The position numbers were made by a program, and so were the translations under genes. A model generated the notes under the pieces. It worked only from the letters and a program-made list of their open reading frames with translations, was not told where the DNA came from and did not search any database. A stretch of 64,000 nucleotides of DNA from Sporosarcina sp. NCCP-2716. Lineage in GTDB: Bacteria; Bacillota; Bacilli; Bacillales_A; Planococcaceae. Location: positions 24,174 to 88,173 of the forward strand of contig NZ_BRCF01000011.1 in assembly GCF_023707985.1 (NCBI RefSeq), in the 5' to 3' direction. Of the stretch, positions 55,803 to 64,000 are shown one piece after another. Positions within the stretch are counted from its first letter, which is position 1, and each line of letters opens with the position of its first letter.

Positions 55803-56437
55803 GGGTTGACTCCTTCTTTCTGAAGTGCCGCCGTGACGGCATCCAGGATGTATTCACGGTCGCGGGCATTGGCGACGAAATCGAGTTCATCTCCATTAAA
55901 GCGGAGCACCGGAATGTCCGGATGCTGCTGTTCGAACTCTCCGATGAACGTCTCGTAGTCTGCCGACAGCCTGCGCATGTATTCCGGATCCATGCCGCGC
56001 TCATAATCGCGTCCCCGCATGGCGATGCGCTTCATGAGTGTCTCGAGGCTCGCGTGCAGGTAGACGATGACGTTCGGCACCGGCATCCCTTGCGTCAGGA
56101 TGCTGTAGATCTGTTCGTACTTCGCATAATCGCTGTCGGAAAGGCTGCGCTTCGCGAAGATGAGATTCTTGAAAATATGGTAATCGGCAACGACCGGTTT
56201 ATCAGCCGCCAAGTAATGCTTTTGAATGTCGCCCAGCTGCTTGTACCGGTTGCAGAGGAAGAACATCTCCGTCTGGAAGCTCCATTCTTCTATGTCGTCG
56301 TAAAATTTGTTGAGAAATGGGTTTTCATCGACGATTTCCATGAGCAGATGGAACTGCTGCGTATCGGCGATCGCTTTCGATAAGGTGGACTTGCCGACAC
56401 CGATCGGCCCCTCCACTGCGATGAACGGAATGGTCAT
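55799..56437 (-). CDS. dgk: Deoxyguanosine kinase
   Basis: A 212-aa kinase. FIAVEGPIGVGKSTLSKAIA (about 5-24) is the P-loop, EIVDENPFLNKFYDDIEEWS the substrate region, and VVADYHIFKNLIFAKRSLS (about 83-101) replaces the DRS motif of Dck, as in Bacillus Dgk. AGGAG is eight bases before ATG 56437. First gene of dgk-dck; the pair supplies dGMP, dAMP and dCMP from nucleosides. Confidence 0.95.
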   Translation of the reverse strand: MTIPFIAVEGPIGVGKSTLSKAIADTQQFHLLMEIVDENPFLNKFYDDIEEWSFQTEMFFLCNRYKQLGDIQKHYLAADKPVVADYHIFKNLIFAKRSLSDSDYAKYEQIYSILTQGMPVPNVIVYLHASLETLMKRIAMRGRDYERGMDPEYMRRLSADYETFIGEFEQQHPDIPVLRFNGDELDFVANARDREYILDAVTAALQKEGVNP

Positions 56438-56512
56438 GACAAACGCTCCTGTCTTTCAGTTACTGTCGTCCCTTTAGTTTATCACAGCGGAGGCTGTATG
56501 AGGTGTGACATT

Positions 56513-56528
56513 TTTTCCACGTGGAACA
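56513..56528 (-). promoter_or_regulatory. parS-like site
   Basis: Minus strand TGTTCCACGTGGAAAA. The parS consensus is TGTTTCACGTGAAACA, with Bacillus variants such as TGTTCCACGTGAAACA. The central CCACGTGG palindrome is intact with two departures in the right half. The origin-proximal location suits a ParB/Spo0J loading site. Confidence 0.6.
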
Positions 56529-56553
56529 TTTTCAAGCCGACATGCTACACTGA

Positions 56554-57093
<540 letters not shown>

Positions 57094-57103
57094 CAATTCA
57101 CGA

Positions 57104-58387
57104 TCATTCTGCCGGTGTGATGAATTCCCGGCCGCCCATATACGGACGCAATACTTCCGGAATCCGGACCGAGCCGTCTTCCTGCTGATTGTTTTCAAGC
57201 AGTGCCGCAACTGTCCGGCCGACTGCGAGTCCGCTGCCGTTCAGCGTGTGGACGTATTCCGGCTTTCCGCCTTTTTCCCGACGGAACCGGATATTCGCCC
57301 GGCGTGCCTGGAAGTCCTCGAAGTTCGAGCAAGACGAAATTTCACGATACATGTTCTGCGTCGGGATCCATACTTCGATGTCGTATTTCTTCGCTGCGGT
57401 GAAGCCGAGGTCTGCTGTACACATCTTCAGGACACGATACGGCAGTTCCAGCAGCTGCAGCACTTTCTCCGCATGACCTGTCAGCTTTTCGAGTTCATCG
57501 TATGAGTCTTCCGGCTTCACAAAACGGACGAGTTCCACTTTGTTGAACTGGTGCTGGCGGATCAGACCGCGTGTATCACGTCCGGCAGAACCCGCCTCCG
57601 AGCGGAAGTTCGTGCTGTACGCCGCGAATGCTTTCGGCAGCAGATCCGCCGGCAGGATTTCATCACGATAGAAATTCGTCACCGGTACTTCCGATGTCGG
57701 AATGAGGAAATAATCCTCCTCCTGCACGAGGAACGCGTCCTCTTCGAATTTCGGCAGCTGGCCTGTACCTGTCAGGCTCGCCCGGTTCACGAGGTACGGC
57801 GGCAGCATCTCTTCATAACCATGCTCCTCCTGATGAAGGTCCATCATGAAGTTGATGAGCGCACGCTCAAGACGCGCGCCGAGTCCGCGGTAGAAGACGA
57901 AGCGGCTGCCCGTCACTTTTGCAGCCCGTTCGAAGTCGAGGATTTGGAGCCCCGTGCCTATTTCCCAATGCGGTTTCGGCTCGTAGCTGAATTCCGGTGT
58001 CTCGCCCCACTTCCGGATCTCCACGTTATCGTCCTCGCTGTCCCCCATCGGAACGCTGTCGTGCGGGATGTTCGGGATGCGCATGAGCACGTAGTCGAGC
58101 TGCTCTTCGATTCCATGCAGTTCATTGTCATAGGCTTTGATGTCTTCGCCGACTTTGCGCATCTTGAGTACGAGTTCGTCTGCGTCCTGCTTGTTACGTT
58201 TTAACTCAGCCACTTGCTGGGACACTTCGTTCCGCTCCGCCTTCAGCACTTCCACTTTGGCAAGCAGGTCTCGGCGCTTATCGTCCAGTTCCGGGAACCG
58301 GTCTAGCTCCGAAATGTCCTCTCCCCGTTTCGCGAGCTTCTGTTTCACTCCTTCAAAATCCGTACGCAATACTTTTCTATCCAGCAT
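57104..58387 (-). CDS. serS: Seryl-tRNA synthetase
   Basis: A 427-aa class II synthetase. N-terminal coiled-coil tRNA-binding arm (about 30-105), motif 2 [20 protein letters not shown] (about 273-292) with FNKVEL, and motif 3 [18 protein letters not shown] (about 386-403). ATG 58387 follows AAAGGAGGAA; the upstream open frame lies in the leader. Expression is controlled by a T-box leader. Confidence 0.97.
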   Translation of the reverse strand: MLDRKVLRTDFEGVKQKLAKRGEDISELDRFPELDDKRRDLLAKVEVLKAERNEVSQQVAELKRNKQDADELVLKMRKVGEDIKAYDNELHGIEEQLDYVLMRIPNIPHDSVPMGDSEDDNVEIRKWGETPEFSYEPKPHWEIGTGLQILDFERAAKVTGSRFVFYRGLGARLERALINFMMDLHQEEHGYEEMLPPYLVNRASLTGTGQLPKFEEDAFLVQEEDYFLIPTSEVPVTNFYRDEILPADLLPKAFAAYSTNFRSEAGSAGRDTRGLIRQHQFNKVELVRFVKPEDSYDELEKLTGHAEKVLQLLELPYRVLKMCTADLGFTAAKKYDIEVWIPTQNMYREISSCSNFEDFQARRANIRFRREKGGKPEYVHTLNGSGLAVGRTVAALLENNQQEDGSVRIPEVLRPYMGGREFITPAE

Positions 58388-58660
58388 CTGAATTCCTCCT
58401 TTTTTAGTAACGATTTCCGGTTTCCAGGCACAAAAAAAGCCCTCCATCCCCTGACATCAGGGACGAGAACTACCCGCGGTACCACCCAGTTTAACCAGCA
58501 CACGGCTGATCCACTCCAGGATAATAACGGCTCCGGTGCCGGCACAGGCCTACTGGTCGTTCAGCCCGGCTGCTCAGGGACGGATTCACAGTCGTTTCCA
58601 CCGGCTTGCACCACCCGCCGGCTCTCTGGTTAGAAAACGGAACTGCTACTGCTTCCCCTC
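58388..58660 (-). promoter_or_regulatory. T-box riboswitch leader of serS
   Basis: On the minus strand the T-box GGGTGGTACCGCGGGTAGTT (58468-58487) precedes a terminator (CCCTGATGTCAGGG core, then TTTTTTT, 58431-58466). Upstream is a stem I region with AGAGAGCCGG...GCAAGCCGGT (distal loops) and GTGAATCCGTC, where TCC is the probable serine specifier codon. Uncharged tRNA-Ser would switch on serS. Confidence 0.9.
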
Positions 58661-58767
58661 ATCGTGTTGTTGTATGAAAGTACCCTTACTGTACTATATG
58701 GCCGCACGTTTGGCAAGCCTTGTGGCGTATTTGGACAGGCTGCCCTTCAAAGATCGCCGCTATACGC

Positions 58768-58781
58768 TATACTGGCAGTAT
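58768..58781 (+). promoter_or_regulatory. Palindromic site upstream of the MocR-type gene
   Basis: ATACTGGCAGTAT (58769-58781), a 13-bp palindrome overlapping a TATACT -10-like box (58768-58773) about 65 bp before the start. Possible autoregulatory operator. Confidence 0.45.
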
Positions 58782-58840
58782 GGCCTGCTCGAAATTTCCT
58801 TTTCACAGCATATCCGTCAGGTCAGGAACGGAGGAAGACG

Positions 58841-60253
58841 ATGGAAGAATGGCTCATCCTGCTGGATAAAACACACGCCCTCCCGCTGTATGAACAGATT
58901 TACATGCAGATGAAACGCGACATTACGGAACAGCGGGTGCCCGTCGGCAAGCGGCTTCCGTCCAAACGCAAGCTGAGTGAATTCCTGGCCGTCAGTCAGA
59001 CGACGATCGAGCTTGCATACGGGCAGCTGACCGCGGAAGGCTACATCACCGCCGTTCCGCGGAGCGGCTACTACGTCCAGGATATCGAAGAGCTCGCGTA
59101 CACAGAGCCTGCGGCCTACACGGAAACGACCCGTCCGGCCCCCTTGAAAGCGGAGATCGATTTCTCGCCAGGTATGGTGGACCCCGAGTCGTTCCCATTT
59201 TCCAGATGGCGCAAAGTCGCAAAAGACGTCATCGATGAACAGGACGCCCACCTGCTGCAGCTCGGTGATCCGCACGGCGACCTGGAGCTGCGCACGGAGA
59301 TCGCGACCTACTTGTATCATTCGCGCGGCGTGCGCTGTACACCCGAACAGCTCATCGTCGGCTCCGGGACGGAACAGCTCATCCCGCTCATCATCCGGAT
59401 CCTCGGGGAAGACGCCGTCTATGCGGTCGAGGACCCGGGCTACCCGCTCGCCCATCATGTGTTCGACCATAACCGGCGCAGCGCGGTGGCAATCCCGGTC
59501 GACGAAGAAGGGCTCGATACAGACGCCCTGCAGCGTTCACAGGCGACCGTCGCTTACGTCACCCCCTCCCATCAGTTCCCGACAGGCACTGTCCTGTCTG
59601 CTGCGCGCAGGGCCGCCCTGCTGAACTGGTCGGCTGCACGTCCGGAACATATTATCATCGAGGACGACTACGACGGTGAATTCCGTTATGCGGGACGGCC
59701 GATCCCCGCACTGCAGGGGATGGACCGGGGCGACAATGTGATCTACTTGAGCACGTTTTCGAAATCACTCATGCCGTCCCTGCGGATTGCGTACATGGTG
59801 CTCCCGAAACCGCTGCTCGAACGGTATCGCGGTGCATTCATCCACTACGCCTCCACCGTCCCGCGGCTCGACCAGCACATGCTCGCCCGCTTCATGAAGG
59901 AAGGACAGTTCTCCCGTCACCTGAACCGCATGCGGAAACTGTACCGGAAGAAACTGCAGCTGCTGATGGAGCAGCTCACGCCGTATGCACCGGCTGTCAG
60001 CTGTTCCGGTGACGGTGCCGGCATGCACATCATCATAACCGTGCAGGACGGCCGTTCCGAGACGACTCTCGCGGAAGCCGCCCTGCAGGCAGGCGTGCGG
60101 GTGTACGGCCTGGACAGCTACCGATCTGAGCCGGCTGACGGCAATCCGTCGTTCCTCCTCGGATTCGGCGGTCTGACAGAGGGGCAGATCATCGAAGGAG
60201 TACGCAAACTGATGACCGCCTGGGGCATGAAAAAAAGGAACAGTGCGGAATGA
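58841..60253 (+). CDS. MocR/GabR-type PLP-dependent transcriptional regulator (PdxR-like)
   Basis: A 470-aa chimera of a GntR winged helix (about 1-80; LPLYEQIYMQMKRDITEQRV, LPSKRKLSEFLAVSQTTIEL) and a fold-type I aminotransferase domain (about 110-465) with IIEDDYDGEFRY (Asp/Tyr of the PLP site, about 270-281) and the PLP lysine in YLSTFSKSLMPSLRIAYM (about 303-320). Such proteins sense PLP or amines. It lies between serS and dacA, exactly where pdxS-pdxT sit in Bacillus, which favours a PdxR-type role, but its targets are not in the window. ATG 58841 has GGAGG six bases upstream. Confidence 0.88.
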   Translation: MEEWLILLDKTHALPLYEQIYMQMKRDITEQRVPVGKRLPSKRKLSEFLAVSQTTIELAYGQLTAEGYITAVPRSGYYVQDIEELAYTEPAAYTETTRPAPLKAEIDFSPGMVDPESFPFSRWRKVAKDVIDEQDAHLLQLGDPHGDLELRTEIATYLYHSRGVRCTPEQLIVGSGTEQLIPLIIRILGEDAVYAVEDPGYPLAHHVFDHNRRSAVAIPVDEEGLDTDALQRSQATVAYVTPSHQFPTGTVLSAARRAALLNWSAARPEHIIIEDDYDGEFRYAGRPIPALQGMDRGDNVIYLSTFSKSLMPSLRIAYMVLPKPLLERYRGAFIHYASTVPRLDQHMLARFMKEGQFSRHLNRMRKLYRKKLQLLMEQLTPYAPAVSCSGDGAGMHIIITVQDGRSETTLAEAALQAGVRVYGLDSYRSEPADGNPSFLLGFGGLTEGQIIEGVRKLMTAWGMKKRNSAE

Positions 60254-60274
60254 AACCGCATCTGTTCCTTTTGA
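60230..60274. terminator. Bidirectional terminator between the MocR-type gene and dacA
   Basis: AAAAAGGAACAG(T)GCGG / CCGC(AT)CTGTTCCTTTT; the MocR stop codon lies in the loop. Confidence 0.85.
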
Positions 60275-60284
60275 ATTGAGTTGA

Positions 60285-61631
60285 TTACTTGAAGAGGCCT
60301 TTCACGAAGCCGCTCGCGCTGTCCCAGAGACCGGAGAAGAAGTGGCCGATGCCGCCCATGGCGAGCGAGAACCAGCCCGCTTTCTCGACAGTTTCCTTCG
60401 TCACGACGTCGGCACCTGCGTTCGTGCCATCGACGTATCCGTAATCTTCGGAGCCGTCTTTTTTCACAAGTTCCACGTGACCTACGACAGTCCCTTTTTT
60501 GACAGGTGCTTCAAGCGATCCGTCTTTCAGCTTTTTCTTGTCAATGACGAGCTTCGGTGTGTACTGATCCTTTTCGCTCGTCTTCACCAGCATCGAGATC
60601 GGTTCCTTCACTTCGATGGCTGTCTCTTTTTCCTTCCCTTTCAACACGGGGAGGGTTTCCTTGCCTTTGAACTGGTAGCCTTCCTTCACGAACTCCACTT
60701 CGGAGAACTGGCTGAAGCCGTAGTCGAACAGCGAGCGCGCCGCATCGAAACGGGCTTTGTAGGATCCTTTGCCGTTTGCATCCACGGCATTCATCACTAC
60801 AGCGATGACCCGTTTGCCGTCACGCACCGCCGTCCCGGTGAAGCAATACCCAGCGAAATCCGTTGTACCGGTCTTCAGGCCGTCAACGCCTTCATATTCG
60901 TTCACGAAACCGGGAAGCATGAAGTTCCAGTTGTCCATCTTCGTCTGGTCGTCCGTTCCTTCACGGAAATACTTCGTCGTGATCTTTGTCGTATCAAGCA
61001 CTTGCGGATAGTCGCGCAGCAATGAGTATGCCAATTTCGCGACCGACTTCGCCGGCATGACGTTCTCATCATCAGGACCTGTCCCTTCCGGATGCATGCC
61101 CTGCAAGTTGGCATTGTTCAAGCCTGTCGAGTTGACGAATTTATAATCCGTCAATCCGAGTTCCTTCGCTTTTTCATTCATCATCTTCACAAATTCGGTT
61201 TCCGTACCCGCAATCGTTTCAGCAATGGCAATGGTCGCAGCATTTGCCGAGTAAATTGCCAAAGCTTCGTACAATTCCTTGATGGAATACGAGCCGTCGC
61301 GGCGGAGCGGCACGTTACTTAAACTGCGGTCCTGCGAAACAGCATATGTATAATCCGTCACTTTGTACTGCTGGTCCCACTTGATCTTTCCTTCATCAAT
61401 GGCTTCGAACAGCAAGTATTCGACCATCATTTTCGACATACTCGCAAGTCCAAGAGGTGCATCGGCGTTCTGTTCGTACAAAATCTTCCCGCTGTCTGCG
61501 TCAATCAGGATTGCACCATCGACGTGCAGGCCGAGCGATGTATCCGCCTGTGCGGTGGACGCCCCGAACAACGTGATCAGCAATACTGCTGAACATAGCA
61601 CGGACAGCCATCTGTTCTTCATCTTCTTCAC
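60285..61631 (-). CDS. dacA: D-alanyl-D-alanine carboxypeptidase (PBP5)
   Basis: A 448-aa serine peptidase trimming the stem pentapeptide of peptidoglycan. Signal peptide about 1-30 (WLSVLCSAVLLITLFGAS...AQA). Active-site motifs: SxxK in PLGLASMSKMM, SxN in YSANAATIAIAE, KTG in GLKTGTTDFAGYCF. The C-terminal beta domain (about 290-390) and the amphipathic membrane anchor GIGHFFSGLWDSASGFVKGL are present. The start is GTG 61631, six bases after GGGGGT. Placed beside guaB as in Bacillus. Confidence 0.95.
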   Translation of the reverse strand: MKKMKNRWLSVLCSAVLLITLFGASTAQADTSLGLHVDGAILIDADSGKILYEQNADAPLGLASMSKMMVEYLLFEAIDEGKIKWDQQYKVTDYTYAVSQDRSLSNVPLRRDGSYSIKELYEALAIYSANAATIAIAETIAGTETEFVKMMNEKAKELGLTDYKFVNSTGLNNANLQGMHPEGTGPDDENVMPAKSVAKLAYSLLRDYPQVLDTTKITTKYFREGTDDQTKMDNWNFMLPGFVNEYEGVDGLKTGTTDFAGYCFTGTAVRDGKRVIAVVMNAVDANGKGSYKARFDAARSLFDYGFSQFSEVEFVKEGYQFKGKETLPVLKGKEKETAIEVKEPISMLVKTSEKDQYTPKLVIDKKKLKDGSLEAPVKKGTVVGHVELVKKDGSEDYGYVDGTNAGADVVTKETVEKAGWFSLAMGGIGHFFSGLWDSASGFVKGLFK

Positions 61632-61700
61632 ATTTCTACCCCCGTTACTGCGATTTACTCCCATAGTCTATCATACCTCATCCCGGCCATGGAGTGAAAA

Positions 61701-61747
61701 CAAAAAAAAGCACCTTTCCGCCCATATAGGACGGCTGAAAGGTGCTG
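61701..61747 (-). terminator. guaB terminator
   Basis: Minus strand CAGCACCTTTC / GAAAGGTGCTT(T) stem with TTTTTTT after it. Confidence 0.88.
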
Positions 61748-61768
61748 AAGTTCCTGATTTGCTGAGAA

Positions 61769-63305
<1,537 letters not shown>

Positions 63306-63342
63306 GGACACACCGATAAGTAAAAGTATTGCCGCTTTTCAG

Positions 63343-63819
63343 TTACACCAGCTTCTCGATCGCGTCCTTCATTTTCAGCGGTCCGGTCGTCGGTGCGAAC
63401 CGGCCGACCACTTGGCCATCCCGGTCGACGAGGAACTTCGTGAAGTTCCATTTGATGCCCTCTGTCAGCATGCCCTTTTTCTGCGAAGTTAAGTACTGGA
63501 ACAGCGGCTCCGCCTGATCCCCTTTGACATCCACTTTCGCATAGACCGGAAATGTCACGCCATAATTCATCCGGCAGAATTCCTCCGCCTCGCCACTCGT
63601 ATCGAACTCCTGATTGTTAAAGTTGTCCGACGGGAAACCGAGCACGACCAAGCCCTGATCCTTATACATTTCATACACTTCCTCCAGCTCATCGAACTGC
63701 TTGACGAAGCCGCATTTGCTCGCCGTATTGACGATCAGCAGCGGCTTCCCCTCAAACTCAGCCAGCGATTGTCCGGTCCCGTCTGTTTTCTGAACAGTAA
63801 AGTCGTAAATGGATTCCAT
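63343..63819 (-). CDS. Glutathione peroxidase-family thiol peroxidase (BsaA-like)
   Basis: A 158-aa GPx-family enzyme, in Bacilli usually thioredoxin-dependent. The peroxidatic Cys is in LIVNTASKCGFVKQFDELEE (about Cys36); the second motif reads GFPSDNFNNQEFD, differing from the usual GFPCNQFGGQE and lacking its Cys; the catalytic Trp/Asn is in [14 protein letters not shown] (about 124-137). ATG 63819 is chosen because GAGGGAG lies nine bases upstream; ATG 63828 abuts it. Confidence 0.9.
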   Translation of the reverse strand: MESIYDFTVQKTDGTGQSLAEFEGKPLLIVNTASKCGFVKQFDELEEVYEMYKDQGLVVLGFPSDNFNNQEFDTSGEAEEFCRMNYGVTFPVYAKVDVKGDQAEPLFQYLTSQKKGMLTEGIKWNFTKFLVDRDGQVVGRFAPTTGPLKMKDAIEKLV

Positions 63820-63925
63820 CTGCGCCATCTCCCTCGCATTTCGTTCCCTTAACCATAAGGCAAAGTGCCAGACAGCGCAAAGAACTAGACTTGCCCTCTT
63901 ACGGAAGGGCAAACGGCAGCTGTTG

Positions 63926-64000
63926 CGCTCATAAATCTCGGAAACCGCTCATAAATCTCGGAAACCGCTCATAAATCTCGGAAACCGCTCATAAATCTCG
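63926..64000. repeat. 20-bp tandem repeat running off the window end
   Basis: Unit CGCTCATAAATCTCGGAAAC, almost four identical copies up to position 64000 and likely continuing. It shares the AACCGCTC half with the 21-bp array at 8034-8180. Confidence 0.92.

Overview
The window is a piece of a Bacillales chromosome close to the replication origin. Read on the minus strand it follows the well-known oriC-proximal gene order of Bacillus: guaB, dacA, serS, dgk, dck, (SRP RNA) dnaX, ebfC, recR, yaaL, bofA, tmk, darA, yaaR, holB, ricT, yabA, trmN6, yazA, rsmI, abrB, metG, tatD, yabE, rnmV, rsmA, veg, sspF, ispE, purR, ridA, spoVG, glmU, prs, ctc, pth, fin, mfd. The sporulation genes (bofA, spoVG with a sigma-H promoter, an SspF-type spore protein, fin) point to a spore former. 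The GC-rich core coding sequence, together with the gene content, suggests a Planococcaceae member (Sporosarcina/Bhargavaea-like); this is an inference, since no rRNA is present.

Region 1 (1-26.1 kb) is the conserved housekeeping block: DNA repair, tRNA/rRNA maturation, purine and isoprenoid precursors, cell-wall precursor synthesis, DNA polymerase III clamp loader, and the SRP RNA and a tRNA-Ser at its end. Notable points are seven 21-bp tandem repeats where Bacillus has yabG, TTG starts for dnaX and ricT, and an Orn/Lys/Arg-type decarboxylase overlapping tmk.

Region 2 (about 26.1-45.95 kb) starts immediately after the tRNA-Ser and is accessory DNA, much of it AT-rich. It carries: (i) an Rgg-type regulator divergent from a 17-codon short hydrophobic peptide ending DIWFIGGG, followed on the peptide's strand by a secreted 204-aa protein, a membrane-anchored 544-aa protein, a multi-pass membrane protein and a DUF4288-like protein - a candidate peptide-pheromone (Rgg-SHP type) system controlling a secreted effector; (ii) remnants or copies of IS1182, IS4 and IS30 elements; (iii) an ECF sigma factor operon with a membrane protein and an ABC exporter; (iv) a Fic protein; (v) a type I toxin-antitoxin locus with a 36-aa holin-like toxin; (vi) small membrane peptides and a lipoprotein; (vii) an ABC-F ATPase with an attenuator leader; (viii) a GNAT acetyltransferase. 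Several families of short dispersed repeats lie here.

Region 3 (45.95-64 kb) returns to core-type DNA: the hom-thrC-thrB operon divergent from aspartokinase, a tryptophan-to-anthranilate kynurenine operon with its own sodium-dependent transporter, two deoxynucleoside kinases, tadA next to a near-perfect parS-like site, serS with a T-box leader, a MocR-type regulator sitting where pdxST lies in Bacillus, dacA, guaB and a glutathione peroxidase. The window ends inside a 20-bp tandem array.
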